64,000 nucleotides of DNA from Streptococcus suis YS56 (GCF_000440115.1 NZ_ALMY01000029.1:1-64000), one strand, 5' to 3'; shown: positions 1 through 9,560, counted from the stretch's first letter. A program made the numbers and translations. The notes: generated by a model not told the origin, from the sequence alone.

Positions 1-13
1 GAAAAATACTTAA

Positions 14-183
14 AAAATCCAATTCTATCAAGCGATTGAAGCGGATCGTGGAAAAATAAAGTGATAAAGTCGGGCTTGGAAGAATCCTGTGCTCAGATTA
101 TGCAAGATTTTTTCAGACAGAGGCGAGAAAAGCAAAAAGCTGAGAAAGAAGCCTTGAAGGCACAAGCCGCTTCGGATAGTTAG
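14..183 (+). pseudogene. 3' end of an unrecognised gene, frame broken
   Basis: Coding-like sequence enters from the left edge. One frame reads FYQAIEADRGKIK and hits TGA at 62; the next frame takes over at 61 with VIKSGLEESCAQIMQDFF and a charged tail (RQRREKQKAEKEALKAQA) ending at TAG 181. The two pieces read as one protein interrupted by a one-base shift in or beside the A-run near 52-60. The tail is a Lys/Glu-rich helix. I do not recognise the family. Another frame ends at 57-59 and could be the true end of the upstream gene instead, so the pseudogene call is tentative. Confidence 0.35.
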
Positions 184-197
184 TTTGTAGTCCAAAC

Positions 198-225
198 TTG
201 CACTTTCATCAATTTGTGTTATAAT
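198..225 (+). promoter_or_regulatory. Promoter of the SRP RNA gene
   Basis: A -10 box TATAAT (220-225) is preceded by a TTGCAC -35-like hexamer at 198-203 with a 16-nt spacer. The predicted start falls just before the stable stem of the SRP RNA. Confidence 0.6.
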
Positions 226-231
226 AATAAA

Positions 232-308
232 CGGAGCAACATTCGTGCGTGAAGCGGGTCAGGGGAGGAATCCAGCAGCCCTAAGCGAAGTCGGGTGTGT
301 GCTCTTTT
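232..308 (+). ncRNA. ffs: 4.5S RNA / small SRP RNA
   Basis: Seen: the core GGGTCAGGGGAGGAATCCAG followed by CAGCCCTAAGC matches the conserved apical SRP RNA hairpin with its symmetric internal loop (GUCAGG, GGA, AGCAGC). A terminal stem GAGCA (234-238) pairs with TGCTC (299-303), and a T-run follows. Known: this RNA binds Ffh and with FtsY targets membrane and secreted proteins co-translationally. About 75 nt is the usual streptococcal size, without an Alu domain. Exact ends are inferred. Confidence 0.9.
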
Positions 309-509
309 TGCGTGCAGTCTAAAAACCCTTTGGAATAAGGGAGCGTTTAGAAATAGGAGACAGCCTTTGTAGGTATTTTTGACTCCGTCTAGGGACTGAT
401 TTTTGAAATTTTCTATTGATTGATAGGAAAAAAAGAGTAAAATAGATTTCCACTTAAGAAAACTTTTTGTTAGCTCTGCTATTCTACTGAAGAAAAAGGA
501 GGAAGGCCT

Positions 510-1052
510 ATGTTTATATTTGCTTTTCCAGGTATGGGTAAAACGACACTTGCTAAGAAACATGCCAATGTAGTGGATTTAGAGCTGTCTGACATTAAGT
601 ACGATAATAGGAGCGTCAGCCATTTGACCAAGGAAGAACGGAAATCTACTCCTCGGCCTATTAAAGACAAGAATTATAAAAATATCTATGTAGACAAAGC
701 CTATGCCTTGCATGAGGAGGGTAAGACTGTCCTTGTTGCAATGAATTTCCTACTGAGAATGTTATTGGTAATGCTTGTCCGTGGAGCTGTCCCGTTCCAT
801 ATCTACATTCCGCATCCTCGTCTGAAAGCGGAGTACAGGCAGCGCTACATTCAACGTGGAAATAATGGTAAGTTTATTTTTGAAGTCATGACCATTTGGT
901 ATCCAACCCTTCTGCCTCTCTACCTACTGTCTAAGGTATGTCCCAGCTATATCAGCGTTACCCAGCAAGACGAGTATTTAGAAGACTATTATACAAGTGC
1001 GGTTTGCAAACAATTTTCAGAAAATAACATTCGAGCGAACTCCATTTCATGA
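510..1052 (+). CDS. P-loop NTPase-like protein, function unknown
   Basis: 180 aa, starting at an ATG behind GGAGG. A Walker A motif (FPGMGKTT, about residues 5-12) opens the protein, as in small nucleotide-binding or kinase-like P-loop proteins. No clear Walker B is visible; DLELSDIKYD (about 23-32) could form the second strand. A hydrophobic stretch lies at about 78-92 (FLLRMLLVMLVRGAVPF). It sits alone between the SRP RNA and pgi, with pgi 81 bp downstream. It resembles short ATP-binding proteins annotated as hypothetical in streptococci and some phages. No substrate can be deduced. Confidence 0.7.
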   Translation: MFIFAFPGMGKTTLAKKHANVVDLELSDIKYDNRSVSHLTKEERKSTPRPIKDKNYKNIYVDKAYALHEEGKTVLVAMNFLLRMLLVMLVRGAVPFHIYIPHPRLKAEYRQRYIQRGNNGKFIFEVMTIWYPTLLPLYLLSKVCPSYISVTQQDEYLEDYYTSAVCKQFSENNIRANSIS

Positions 1053-1133
1053 AAATGAATGAAAATTGATAAATCCCTTGAAAAAAACATGATAAAGCGT
1101 TATCATATTATGGTACATAAATGGAGGAAAAAC

Positions 1134-2483
1134 ATGACACATATTACATTCGATTATTCAAAAGTCTTGGGCCAATTCGTTGGAGCTCAAGAAGTAGAAT
1201 ACATGCAACCACAAGTTACCCTAGCTGACCAAATGCTCCGTCAAGGAACTGGTCCTGGTAACGACTTTATCGGCTGGTTGGATTTGCCAGAAAACTACGA
1301 CAAAGAAGAGTTTGCTCGTATCAAGGAAGCTGCAGCTAAAATCCAAAAGGAAAGTGAAGTTTTGGTGGTTATCGGTATCGGTGGTTCTTACCTTGGTGCT
1401 AAAGCAGCTATTGATTTCTTGAGCAATGCCTTTGTAAACTTGCAAACACGTGAAGAGCGTAAAGCTCCACAAATCCTTTACGCTGGAAACTCTATCTCAT
1501 CAAGCTACCTTGCTGACTTGGTGGACTATGTGGCAGATAAGGATTTCTCAGTTAACGTGATTTCTAAATCAGGTACAACAACTGAGCCTGCGATTGCTTT
1601 CCGCGTCTTCAAAGAATTGCTTGTGAAGAAATACGGTCAAGAAGAAGCTAACAAACGTATCTATGCGACAACTGACAAGGCAAAAGGTGCTGTTAAGGTT
1701 GAAGCGGACGCAAATGGTTGGGAAACCTTTGTTGTTCCTGATGATGTCGGTGGCCGTTTCTCAGTCTTGACTGCAGTTGGTCTTTTGCCAATCGCAGCAG
1801 CTGGTGCAGACATTGATGCCCTTATGGAAGGTGCAAACGCAGCTCGTACGACTTACACTTCAGATAAAATTGCTGAAAACCAAGCATACCAATATGCAGC
1901 TGTTCGTAACATCCTTTACAGAAAAGGATATGTAACAGAAATCTTGGCTAACTACGAGCCATCACTGCAATACTTCAGCGAATGGTGGAAACAATTGGCA
2001 GGTGAGTCAGAAGGTAAAGACCAAAAAGGTATCAACCCAACATCTGCTAACTTCTCAACAGACTTGCACTCTCTTGGACAATTCATCCAAGAAGGAAACC
2101 GCAACATCTTTGAGACAGTGGTACGTGTTGACAAGCCAAGAAAAAATATCTTGATTCCTGAAATGGCAGAAGACCTTGACGGTCTAGGCTACTTGCAAGG
2201 TAAGGACGTTGACTTTGTAAACAAAAAAGCAACGGACGGCGTACTTCTTGCCCACACAGATGGTGGTGTACCAAACATGTTTGTGACCCTTCCACAACAA
2301 GATGAGTTCACACTTGGTTACACCTTCTACTTCTTTGAATTAGCGATTGCTATCTCTGGTTACCTCAATGCGATCAACCCATTTGACCAACCAGGTGTAG
2401 AAGCCTACAAGAAAAATATGTTCGCTCTTCTTGGCAAGCCAGGATTTGAAGAACTCGGTGCAGAATTGAACGCACGTTTGTAA
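1134..2483 (+). CDS. pgi: Glucose-6-phosphate isomerase
   Basis: 449 aa cytosolic glycolytic enzyme interconverting glucose-6-phosphate and fructose-6-phosphate. Motifs seen: [15 protein letters not shown] (phosphate/sugar-binding loop), [10 protein letters not shown], and [27 protein letters not shown] near the C-terminus. Start chosen at the ATG with GGAGG eight bases upstream, giving [11 protein letters not shown]; the longer in-frame extension has no ribosome binding site. Length is typical for Firmicutes Pgi. Monocistronic in appearance. Codon use is strongly biased, as expected of a highly expressed gene. Confidence 0.97.
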   Translation: MTHITFDYSKVLGQFVGAQEVEYMQPQVTLADQMLRQGTGPGNDFIGWLDLPENYDKEEFARIKEAAAKIQKESEVLVVIGIGGSYLGAKAAIDFLSNAFVNLQTREERKAPQILYAGNSISSSYLADLVDYVADKDFSVNVISKSGTTTEPAIAFRVFKELLVKKYGQEEANKRIYATTDKAKGAVKVEADANGWETFVVPDDVGGRFSVLTAVGLLPIAAAGADIDALMEGANAARTTYTSDKIAENQAYQYAAVRNILYRKGYVTEILANYEPSLQYFSEWWKQLAGESEGKDQKGINPTSANFSTDLHSLGQFIQEGNRNIFETVVRVDKPRKNILIPEMAEDLDGLGYLQGKDVDFVNKKATDGVLLAHTDGGVPNMFVTLPQQDEFTLGYTFYFFELAIAISGYLNAINPFDQPGVEAYKKNMFALLGKPGFEELGAELNARL

Positions 2484-2531
2484 TAGAATGAAACTGAGGC
2501 TGGATTTAAGCCTGGCCCGCTTATCAGAGTT

Positions 2532-2730
2532 CGTGTTAACATCTCAGCGCAGTGGTTGATTGGGTTTAACAGTCCAGTGGACTGTTAAAGGTTGGAGATA
2601 AGATTTGCGAAGCAAATCTCAGCAGTTCGTGTTTCACACTCCAAATCTGACCTAACGACTGTTGCGAACAGAGTTCGCTTCATTTCCAACCTCAAAAGGT
2701 TCACTGAACCTTTTGAGCTGTGCGGGGGTG
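2532..2730. repeat. Dispersed hairpin repeat A, copy 1
   Basis: A 199-bp non-coding block closely matching 55706-55903. It carries three strong palindromes: TTTAACAGTCC/GGACTGTTAAA (2565-2589), AGATTTGCGAAGCAAATCT (2601-2619) and CTCAAAAGGTT/AACCTTTTGAG (2691-2717). Linkers such as CATCTCAGCGCAGTGGTTGA and GAGCTGTGCGGGGGTG are nearly identical in the two copies, while the arms of the first and third palindromes differ but stay complementary. No protein-coding signal was found. It lies between pgi and the phosphatase gene. Confidence 0.75.
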
Positions 2731-2797
2731 TGAGGACGAACTCTTTTCTATGTCTTGAGTTCTATCACACTCCCAGTTTTTCTTTCCTTTAGAAATG

Positions 2798-2813
2798 TGG
2801 TAGAATAGACTGT
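2798..2813 (+). promoter_or_regulatory. Extended -10 promoter abutting a start codon
   Basis: TGG-TAGAAT (2798-2806) lies 7 nt before the ATG at 2814, with no Shine-Dalgarno between. A transcript starting at normal distance would begin at or next to the AUG, so a leaderless mRNA is inferred. Confidence 0.5.
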
Positions 2814-3554
2814 ATGAAAAGAGAGTTTTTTGTAGTAGGAGATGTTCATGGTAAATTTGAACTCCTACTTGATATGTTGAAGAAATGGAATGAAGAGCGG
2901 CAACAACTGATTTTTCTAGGCGATTTGATTGACCGTGGAGAAAATTCAAAGGCCTGTCTAGAGTTGGTGCGACAGTTGGTCCGTGAAAAAGGTGCTATCT
3001 GTTTAACTGGTAATCATGAACGGATGTTTCTAGCTTGGTTACGCGATCCAGTTGATCGCTACGACCACTATCGGAGAAATGGTGGAGATACGACCATCAA
3101 TTCCCTACTGGGGCGTCCCTTGGATGCACCGGTAGATGGCCTGGTAGATGCCAATGCGGTGATGGAACAATATGAGGACCTGATTGATTTTGTCAAATCT
3201 TGCCCCTATCACATAGAGACCGAGCACTATATCTTCGTCCATGCAGGGGTTGATTTGACCTTACCAGATTGGCGTGAAACCAATAATCATGATAAGGTTT
3301 GGTTACGCACCCCTTTCCATGAGGCTGACAATACCACAGGGAAAATGATTGTCTTTGGACACACCCCTGTTTACAATCTCTATCAGACCAAGCTCCGCAT
3401 CAGTCAAATCTGGACTAGTCTGGATGGGAAAATGGGAATTGACGGAGGAGCTGTTTACGGCGGAGTTCTACACGGGATTGTGCTAGATGATACAGGTCTG
3501 GTGCAGGACTACATCGTCGGAGCTGTCAATCCGAGAAAAGAAATTGAAGATTAG
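2814..3554 (+). CDS. Metallophosphatase (PPP-type Ser/Thr phosphatase family)
   Basis: 246 aa. The calcineurin-like metallophosphoesterase signature is complete: GDVHGK (8-13), GDLIDRG (36-42), GNHE (66-69), a later HAG and GHTP (about 185-188). These residues bind two metal ions. Related bacterial enzymes are PrpA/PrpB-like protein phosphatases or symmetric diadenosine tetraphosphatases (ApaH); the length and spacing fit either, so the substrate is open. It stands alone downstream of repeat A and has an apparently leaderless start. Confidence 0.85.
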   Translation: MKREFFVVGDVHGKFELLLDMLKKWNEERQQLIFLGDLIDRGENSKACLELVRQLVREKGAICLTGNHERMFLAWLRDPVDRYDHYRRNGGDTTINSLLGRPLDAPVDGLVDANAVMEQYEDLIDFVKSCPYHIETEHYIFVHAGVDLTLPDWRETNNHDKVWLRTPFHEADNTTGKMIVFGHTPVYNLYQTKLRISQIWTSLDGKMGIDGGAVYGGVLHGIVLDDTGLVQDYIVGAVNPRKEIED

Positions 3555-3605
3555 ATAATGATTGAAAATTAGGAGATAAAACTTCTAATTTTTTTAATTT
3601 TATAC

Positions 3606-3630
3606 TTGACAACGCATATATATATATAAT
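3606..3630 (+). promoter_or_regulatory. Promoter with TA-repeat spacer
   Basis: TTGACA (3606-3611) and TATAAT (3625-3630) are separated by only 13 nt, most of them alternating AT. Gain or loss of AT units would change the spacing. It precedes the lipoprotein gene. Confidence 0.5.
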
Positions 3631-3660
3631 GGTAGTGTAAAACATTTTTTGGAGGTTTAT

Positions 3661-4185
3661 ATGAAAAAACTTACTTTCCTAACTTTGACTGCACTGTCAG
3701 TGTTTGCACTTGCTGCGTGTTCTACTACTGAACCAAGTAAAAAAGAAGCTACGGATACTTCTGGCAGTGTTTCGCAGTTTAGTTCTGAACAAGCAACTAG
3801 TACAAGCTACAAGGTAGGAGATACAATTGTATTTAAAGATGTAGCAGAAATTACAATTACGAATATTGCATGGACTGACGAACGAAATGAAGTGAGCGAT
3901 ATTGTTGCGAATAAAGTGCTTTTGGTAACCTATAATGTCACTAACTTGACTGATAAAGATTATGTTGTCGGTGAAGATATGGATTTGTATGTAAACAATA
4001 AAGTGACTGAAAGCTACCCAGTTGGAACAATACTCGAAACAATCGCACCTGGTAGAAGTATAGAAGGCGCAACAACCGCCTTTGCAGTAAACGAAGAGGG
4101 AACTTCTGAGTTAGAGGTTAAACCAGGGTTCCAGTTTAGTACAGATATAAAACCAGCAGTTGTAAAATTTGATTTACCACAATAA
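3661..4185 (+). CDS. Surface lipoprotein, DUF4352-like
   Basis: 174 aa from the ATG behind TTTTGGAGG. A signal peptide ends in the lipobox ALAAC, with the lipidated Cys at about residue 19, followed by a Ser/Thr/Lys-rich linker. The rest is beta-rich (KVGDTIVFKDVAEITITNI, LLVTYNVTNLTDKDY, FDLPQ), as in the immunoglobulin-like DUF4352 domain of Gram-positive lipoproteins. Expected on the outer face of the membrane. Function unknown. Monocistronic, bounded by its own promoter and a terminator. Confidence 0.75.
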   Translation: MKKLTFLTLTALSVFALAACSTTEPSKKEATDTSGSVSQFSSEQATSTSYKVGDTIVFKDVAEITITNIAWTDERNEVSDIVANKVLLVTYNVTNLTDKDYVVGEDMDLYVNNKVTESYPVGTILETIAPGRSIEGATTAFAVNEEGTSELEVKPGFQFSTDIKPAVVKFDLPQ

Positions 4186-4189
4186 CTTT

Positions 4190-4213
4190 AGGAGGCTAAC
4201 TTAGCCTCTTTTT
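4190..4213 (+). terminator. Rho-independent terminator
   Basis: GAGGCTAA-C-TTAGCCTC (4192-4208) followed by a T-run, directly after the lipoprotein stop. Confidence 0.85.
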
Positions 4214-4295
4214 CAATTTTTTTATATTTCATCATCAAATTTTCAGAAAATTTTGATATAATAGAAAAAATATTATTTATAGATTGGAAAACATT

Positions 4296-4994
4296 ATGAC
4301 TGCACAAAAAATGACTGCCCAAGAAATCATTGCCTTTATCGGTAATGCTGTGAAGAAGACAACTGTTAAAGTCACTTTTGAAGGTGAATTGGCTGGCCCT
4401 GTTCCTGCTGAGGTGACAAAGCTTGGCAATGTCCTCTTCGGTGACTGGAAGGATGTCCAGCCACTTTTGGCAAACTTGACTGAAAATGTAGACTATGTGG
4501 TTGAGCAAGACGGCCGCAATTCGGCTGTGCCTTTGCTGGACAAACGTAATATCAATGCCCGTATCGAGCCAGGTGCCATTATCCGTGACCAAGTGACAAT
4601 CGGTGATAATGCCGTTATCATGATGGGTGCGGTGATTAACATCGGTGCGGAAATTGGTCCAGGTACCATGATTGACATGGGTGCTATCCTTGGTGGTCGT
4701 GCAACGGTTGGTAAAAACAGCCACATCGGTGCAGGTGCGGTTCTTGCAGGTGTTATCGAGCCAGCTTCGGCTGAACCAGTGCGTGTTGGCGACAATGTTT
4801 TGGTCGGTGCCAATGCCGTTGTCATCGAGGGTGTACAAATCGGTAGCGGCTCTGTTGTCGCAGCGGGTGCTATTGTGACCCAAGATGTCCCTGAAAATGT
4901 TGTGGTAGCAGGTGTGCCAGCTCGCATCATCAAGGAAATCGACGCTCAAACCCAACAAAAAACAGCCTTGGAAGAGGCTTTGCGGACACTCTAA
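4296..4994 (+). CDS. dapH: Tetrahydrodipicolinate N-acetyltransferase
   Basis: 232 aa. Transfers acetyl from acetyl-CoA to tetrahydrodipicolinate in the acetylase branch of the diaminopimelate/lysine pathway. Left-handed beta-helix hexapeptide repeats are plain across residues 90-200 ([49 protein letters not shown]). The ATG at 4296 gives [11 protein letters not shown]; a TTG 12 bp upstream is less likely. An extended -10 (TGATATAAT, 4254-4262) precedes it. dapL follows 9 bp downstream, so the two consecutive pathway steps are co-transcribed. Confidence 0.95.
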   Translation: MTAQKMTAQEIIAFIGNAVKKTTVKVTFEGELAGPVPAEVTKLGNVLFGDWKDVQPLLANLTENVDYVVEQDGRNSAVPLLDKRNINARIEPGAIIRDQVTIGDNAVIMMGAVINIGAEIGPGTMIDMGAILGGRATVGKNSHIGAGAVLAGVIEPASAEPVRVGDNVLVGANAVVIEGVQIGSGSVVAAGAIVTQDVPENVVVAGVPARIIKEIDAQTQQKTALEEALRTL

Positions 4995-5003
4995 GAGGTA
5001 GTT

Positions 5004-6131
5004 ATGCTAGATTTAATCGCGACACGCCGAGCCCTCCACCAGATTCCAGAGCTGGGCATGGAGGAGTTCAAGACCCACGCTTTTCTCATGGAGACCATTG
5101 AAGGTTTACTTCAAGACTGTTCTTTTGCTCAAGTGCGTACATGGAAGACAGGTATCTTGGTCTATCTGATAGGTTCTGCTCCTGAAAAGACCATCGGCTG
5201 GCGGGCAGATATTGACGGCCTGCCTATCGTGGAGGAAACGGACCTGGACTTCAAGTCCCTCCACCCAGACAGGATGCATGCCTGCGGACATGATTTCCAC
5301 ATGACCATTGCCTTGGGGCTTTTGGAGAAAATGGCAGAGCAGCAACCAAGAAACAATCTTCTCTTTTTGTTTCAGCCTGCGGAGGAAAATCTAGCAGGTG
5401 GTATGCTTATGTATGAAGCGGGTGCTTTTGGAGATTGGTTACCAGATGAATTTTATGGGCTCCATGTCCGACCAGACCTCAAAGTCGGTCAAATGGCCAC
5501 CAACCGTGCGACCCTCTTTGCTGGGACCTGTGAAGTCAAGATACGGTTTACAGGAAAGGGTGGCCACGCAGCATTTCCCCATACCGCCAATGACGCCTTA
5601 GTGGCGGCCAGCTACTTTGTGACCCAGGTCCAGTCAGTGGTCAGCCGTAATGTCGACCCAATCGAGGGAGCGGTGGTGACCTTCGGCTCCATGCACGCAG
5701 GCACGACCAACAATGTCATTGCTGAAACGGCCTTTTTGCACGGCACCATTCGGGCCTTGACTCAAAATATGAGCCTCTTGGTGCAAAAGCGGGTGCGGGA
5801 AGTGGCAGAGGGAATCGCCCTGTCCTTTGGAGTGGACTTGGAGATCGAGCTCAATCCAAGCGGTTATCTGCCTGTGGAGAACAATCCCCAGCTGGCTGAC
5901 GAGCTCATGACTTACTTTGATGGTGTTGACGGAGTGGAGATGATTGATTGTCCACCTGCCATGACGGGAGAGGACTTCGGTTACCTGCTTAACAAGGTGC
6001 CGGGTGTTATGTTCTGGCTGGGTGTGGATACGCCTTATCCCCTTCACAATCCTCGTCTCAGTCCCAAAGAGGAAGTGCTTCCCTTTGCTGTGGATAAGTT
6101 GAGCGATTTTTTGAAAATGAAAGCAAACTAG
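5004..6131 (+). CDS. dapL: N-acetyldiaminopimelate deacetylase
   Basis: 375 aa, M20 peptidase/amidohydrolase family. Removes acetate from N-acetyl-LL-diaminopimelate after the aminotransferase step. Metal-site motifs: [11 protein letters not shown] (about 65-75), [10 protein letters not shown] (about 92-101), [18 protein letters not shown] and GEDFGYL near the C-terminus. The position directly after dapH supports this role over a generic hippurate hydrolase or aminoacylase. ATG at 5004 follows GAGGTAGTT. Confidence 0.92.
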   Translation: MLDLIATRRALHQIPELGMEEFKTHAFLMETIEGLLQDCSFAQVRTWKTGILVYLIGSAPEKTIGWRADIDGLPIVEETDLDFKSLHPDRMHACGHDFHMTIALGLLEKMAEQQPRNNLLFLFQPAEENLAGGMLMYEAGAFGDWLPDEFYGLHVRPDLKVGQMATNRATLFAGTCEVKIRFTGKGGHAAFPHTANDALVAASYFVTQVQSVVSRNVDPIEGAVVTFGSMHAGTTNNVIAETAFLHGTIRALTQNMSLLVQKRVREVAEGIALSFGVDLEIELNPSGYLPVENNPQLADELMTYFDGVDGVEMIDCPPAMTGEDFGYLLNKVPGVMFWLGVDTPYPLHNPRLSPKEEVLPFAVDKLSDFLKMKAN

Positions 6132-6154
6132 ACTGGGGTTTCCAGTCTTTTTCT
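6131..6154 (+). terminator. Terminator of dapHL
   Basis: GACTGG-GGTTT-CCAGTC followed by a T-run (TTTTTC), starting at the dapL stop codon. Confidence 0.8.
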
Positions 6155-6172
6155 GAAAAGAAAGGAGTTCCT

Positions 6173-6715
6173 GTGGATAAAAAAGAAATTCGGCAAGAGG
6201 TCTTGCAGAGTTTGAAAGACCTAACTAGTAGTCAGCGAGCAAGATGGAGTCAGCAACTAACAGAAAGGCTCCTTTCATCTGACACCTATAAGTGCTCAAA
6301 GTCGCTTGGGACCTACCTTTCCATGCCCCATGAGTTTGACACTTCTTACCTGATTGAGCAGGCTCAAAAGGACGGCAAGCAGATTTTCATCCCTAAGACC
6401 TATTCACAAGGGCGTATGGATTTTGTAGAATATAATCCTGATGATTTGGTGAAATCTAGGTTTGGAGTTTGGGAACCTGGGACTTATTCACAACCTGTGG
6501 ATAAGTCTGTGGTTAAGTTGATCCATGTTCCTGGTTTAGCTTGGAATCAAGCGGGTTTTCGAGTGGGCTATGGAGGCGGTTTTTATGATCGCTACCTAGC
6601 AGATTATCAGGGGGAGACGGTATCGACCTTGGCAGACTTTCAAGTCTATGATTTTGAACCAGATGTATTTGATATTCCAGTAAAGGAGTTGTTGATTTTT
6701 GAAGAACTTTTTTGA
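6173..6715 (+). CDS. 5-formyltetrahydrofolate cyclo-ligase
   Basis: 180 aa. Converts 5-formyl-THF to 5,10-methenyl-THF with ATP. The family signature VGYGGGFYDRYLADY (about 137-151) is intact, as is the N-terminal basic helix (KKEIRQEVLQSLKDL). GTG start with AAAGGAG six bases upstream. The 3' end overlaps the rhomboid gene by 17 bp, so the two are translated from one message, a pairing common in streptococci. Confidence 0.93.
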   Translation: MDKKEIRQEVLQSLKDLTSSQRARWSQQLTERLLSSDTYKCSKSLGTYLSMPHEFDTSYLIEQAQKDGKQIFIPKTYSQGRMDFVEYNPDDLVKSRFGVWEPGTYSQPVDKSVVKLIHVPGLAWNQAGFRVGYGGGFYDRYLADYQGETVSTLADFQVYDFEPDVFDIPVKELLIFEELF

Positions 6716-7376
6716 TAAGCGCTATCCTGTGACCAATGCCTTGTTGGCAGTCACGGCTCTTGTTTTTCTTTTGATACAAGTGTTTCGATTTGGGCAGACC
6801 ACCACAGCCTATACGATTTTTGAATTTGGTGGCATGTACGGTGAAATGGTACGATACGATCCGAGTCAGTTGTGGCGCTTGATTTCCCCTATCTTTGTCC
6901 ACATTGGTTGGGAGCATTTTATCTTTAACAGCATTACCTTGCTTGGTTTGGGTTATCAATTAGAAGGACTGTTTGGGTCACGGCGCTTCTTTCTTCTCTA
7001 TCTCTTGTCTGGGATAATGGGCAATCTTTTTGTTCTCTTCTTTACACCAGATGTAGTTGGTGCAGGTGCTTCGACCTCGCTCTTTGGTCTTTTTGCCGCT
7101 ATGGCACTGTTGAGGAAATTTAGTCGTAGCCCTTATCTACAGGTTCTTGGTCAACGCTACATGGTCCTTGTGGGATTGAACTTGGTCTTGGGACTTTTCA
7201 ATCCAACCATTAGCATGGCTGGGCATATTGGAGGCGCAGTAGGTGGTTGCTTGGTTGTGATTTTCCTTCCTCCACTTGTGGAAAAAAATCTCTTTACAGG
7301 GAAACAGATTTTTTACAGTTTCATTGGATATTTGGGCTTGCTTACCTTGCTATTAGGGATATTTTATTTGAGATAA
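6699..7376 (+). CDS. Rhomboid family intramembrane serine protease
   Basis: 225 aa multi-pass membrane protein. Catalytic Ser sits in GAGASTSLFGLFAAM (about 121-135) and His in MAGHIGGAVGG (about 169-179); the conserved HIGWEHFIFNS near residue 68 marks the L1 region. Six to seven hydrophobic segments. TTG start with AAAGGAG in good spacing inside the upstream gene; an ATG start would remove the first helix. Substrate unknown. Confidence 0.88.
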   Translation: MKNFFDKRYPVTNALLAVTALVFLLIQVFRFGQTTTAYTIFEFGGMYGEMVRYDPSQLWRLISPIFVHIGWEHFIFNSITLLGLGYQLEGLFGSRRFFLLYLLSGIMGNLFVLFFTPDVVGAGASTSLFGLFAAMALLRKFSRSPYLQVLGQRYMVLVGLNLVLGLFNPTISMAGHIGGAVGGCLVVIFLPPLVEKNLFTGKQIFYSFIGYLGLLTLLLGIFYLR

Positions 7377-7377
7377 G

Positions 7378-7406
7378 AAAAAAACTAGCATCATGCTAGT
7401 TTTTAT
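7378..7406. terminator. Bidirectional terminator
   Basis: ACTAGCA-TCA-TGCTAGT flanked by an A-run on the left and a T-run on the right, serving the convergent rhomboid and galU genes. Confidence 0.85.
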
Positions 7407-7408
7407 TG

Positions 7409-8308
7409 TTATTCTGCGTCTTGGAATTGCTTAGCAAGATTGATGATGTAGCCTTTGACATCATCTTTGACCTGTGGATGGGTTAAAGCATAGTCGATGG
7501 ACGTTTTCATAAAGCCGAATTTATCCCCAACATCGTAGCGTTTGCCTGTAAATTCACGGGCAAATACGCGTTGCGTTTTATTGAGAGTGTCAATGGCATC
7601 TGTCAACTGGATTTCATTTCCGGCACCAGGTTCTTGATTTTCCAAGATATTAAAGATTTCAGGAGTGAGCAAGTAGCGGCCGATGATGGCAAGATCAGAT
7701 GGAGCATCTTCTGGTTTTGGTTTTTCCACAAAGGTTTCAACACTGTAAAGACCGTTGACTCCTTCACCATGAGGTGCGATGACACCATATGATGAAACTT
7801 CTTCATGTGGAACGGGCATCACTGCGATGGTAGAAGCATGCGTTGCTTCATAGTCTTCAATCAACTGTTTGGTGATTGGCTTAACAGACTCATCGGTGAT
7901 ATCCATGAGGTCATCGCCTAGCATCACGACAAAAGGTTCATTTCCAACAAAGGCTTTGGCTTGCAAGACGGCATCTCCCAATCCTTTTGGATAGCTTTGG
8001 CGGATGAAGTGAAGTCGGATGGCAGTTGCATCATCAACCAGTTTCAAGAGGTCATTTTTACCTTTTTCTTTTAGGTTGTATTCCAGTTCAAAATTCGAAT
8101 CAAAATGGTCTTCAATGGAACGTTTTGATTTGTTAGTTACGACCAATATATCTTCGATGCCAGAACGAAGCGCTTCTTCGAAGATAAATTGGAGGGTTGG
8201 CTTGTCAACGATTGGCAACATTTCTTTGGCAAGGGCCTTAGTTGCTGGAAGGAAGCGTGTTCCCAAACCTGCTGCAGGGATAACGGCTTTTCTAACTTTT
8301 TTTGTCAT
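7409..8308 (-). CDS. galU: UTP--glucose-1-phosphate uridylyltransferase
   Basis: 299 aa. Makes UDP-glucose for capsule, glycolipid and wall polymer synthesis. Nucleotidyltransferase signature [20 protein letters not shown] (about 12-31), then [25 protein letters not shown] (metal-binding Asp) and [20 protein letters not shown]. Length is normal. It follows gpsA by 38 bp on the same strand; the galU/gpsA pair is common in streptococci. Confidence 0.96.
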   Translation of the reverse strand: MTKKVRKAVIPAAGLGTRFLPATKALAKEMLPIVDKPTLQFIFEEALRSGIEDILVVTNKSKRSIEDHFDSNFELEYNLKEKGKNDLLKLVDDATAIRLHFIRQSYPKGLGDAVLQAKAFVGNEPFVVMLGDDLMDITDESVKPITKQLIEDYEATHASTIAVMPVPHEEVSSYGVIAPHGEGVNGLYSVETFVEKPKPEDAPSDLAIIGRYLLTPEIFNILENQEPGAGNEIQLTDAIDTLNKTQRVFAREFTGKRYDVGDKFGFMKTSIDYALTHPQVKDDVKGYIINLAKQFQDAE

Positions 8309-8346
8309 GGTGCAATCTCCTTATTATTTTGTTAATGATTACTTTA

Positions 8347-9363
8347 TTAAGACCATTCGTTTTCCTGGCGGAATTCACCAGACATGATTTCTTGGATTGC
8401 ATCTTGGATGCTTGCCCCTTGGTAAATCACGCTGTAGATGGCTTGAGTGATAGGCATGTAAACATTCAATTCTTGAGCCAACTCATAGGCTGCTTTGGTA
8501 GTGGAAATCCCTTCGATAACCATGCCCATGTTGGCTTCGATGTCTTCGAGTTTCTCTCCCTTACCAAGCAAATCCCCTGCTCGCCAGTTACGAGAGTGAA
8601 CAGACGTTCCTGTCACAATCAGGTCACCGACGCCAGAAAGTCCGCTGTAGGTCAGTGGGTTGGCTCCCATTTCCACACCAAGTCGGGTGATTTCAGTCAA
8701 ACCGCGGGCAATAATCGCCGCCTTGGCATTGTCACCATAGCCCAGACCGTGAAGGGCACCCGCACCCACGGCGATAATATTTTTCAGAGCTCCAGCTGTT
8801 TCTACGCCGATGACATCGTTGTTGGTGTAAAGGCGGAAGTAGTTGTTGCTGAAGAGGTTTTGCACATAGGTGGCCGTTTCCAAGTCTTTAGAAGCAGCAG
8901 AAATCAAGGTCAAGTCACGGACAATGGTTTCTTCCGCATGGCTTGGACCAGAAACTACAACGATTTCCGAGCGGAGTTCCGCAGGAATCTCTTCTTCCAA
9001 TACTTGAGAAAGACGCTTGTGGCTATCTGGCTCCAGACCTTTTGAGGCGTGCATGATAACCACCTTGTGCTTGAGGGCTTGGGCCACTTGTTTGGCAACT
9101 AATCGAGTAACCTTGGTTGGTACAACAAAAAGTACTGCGTCAACACCGTCAAGGGTTTCAGTCAAATCCTTGTAGCCTTTGATATTTTCATCTAGGATAA
9201 CATTTTTGAAATAGCGTTTGTTAGTATGTTCTTTATTGATTTCGTCAATCTGTTCGGGAATATTTCCCCAAATACGGACAGTATGACCGTTATCGTTGAG
9301 AACTTGAGCCAATGCAGTCCCCCATGAGCCAGGTCCCAAGATAGCAATGGTTTGTTTGGTCAT
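8347..9363 (-). CDS. gpsA: Glycerol-3-phosphate dehydrogenase [NAD(P)+]
   Basis: 338 aa. Reduces dihydroxyacetone phosphate to sn-glycerol-3-phosphate for phospholipid and teichoic acid synthesis. N-terminal Rossmann motif [18 protein letters not shown] (about 11-28), VSGPSHAEE (about 143-151), and the catalytic Lys region [16 protein letters not shown]. First gene of the gpsA-galU unit. Confidence 0.96.
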   Translation of the reverse strand: MTKQTIAILGPGSWGTALAQVLNDNGHTVRIWGNIPEQIDEINKEHTNKRYFKNVILDENIKGYKDLTETLDGVDAVLFVVPTKVTRLVAKQVAQALKHKVVIMHASKGLEPDSHKRLSQVLEEEIPAELRSEIVVVSGPSHAEETIVRDLTLISAASKDLETATYVQNLFSNNYFRLYTNNDVIGVETAGALKNIIAVGAGALHGLGYGDNAKAAIIARGLTEITRLGVEMGANPLTYSGLSGVGDLIVTGTSVHSRNWRAGDLLGKGEKLEDIEANMGMVIEGISTTKAAYELAQELNVYMPITQAIYSVIYQGASIQDAIQEIMSGEFRQENEWS

Positions 9364-9397
9364 AGAAAATCCTTTCTAGTTGATTTGCTTTGCTTAC

Positions 9398-9406
9398 ATT
9401 ATACCA
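9398..9406 (-). promoter_or_regulatory. Extended -10 promoter of gpsA-galU
   Basis: Reading the minus strand, TGG-TATAAT lies about 35 bp before the gpsA start. No convincing -35 was found. Confidence 0.5.
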
Positions 9407-9521
9407 TAATCTATAGATAAAATCTTGTAAGTCATGTCAAATATTGCTGTAAGGAAGAAAAATATTAGCAGAATCTGTTTAAAAAAATTCATCCATTTTC
9501 AGAAAACAGGAGTTAAAATGA

Positions 9522-9560
9522 TTGACAATAGTTCTTAGGGGAACTATAATAGTTCTCATG
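9522..9560 (+). promoter_or_regulatory. Promoter and likely SatR operator
   Basis: TTGACA (9522-9527) and TATAAT (9545-9550) are consensus with a 17-nt spacer. Inside it lies the inverted repeat ATAGTTC-TTAGG-GGAACTAT, and a third AGTTC half-site follows at 9551. A repressor bound here would block RNA polymerase. Binding by the MarR-type product of the next gene is inferred. Confidence 0.7.

Noticed and set aside
4188..4958. Long open frame on the minus strand (about 256 codons)
   Set aside because: It lies fully opposite dapH, has Asn/His/Thr-rich composition typical of an antisense shadow, and lacks a ribosome binding site.
8302..9045. Plus-strand frame of 247 codons across gpsA
   Set aside because: Opposite the gpsA coding region; no family features.
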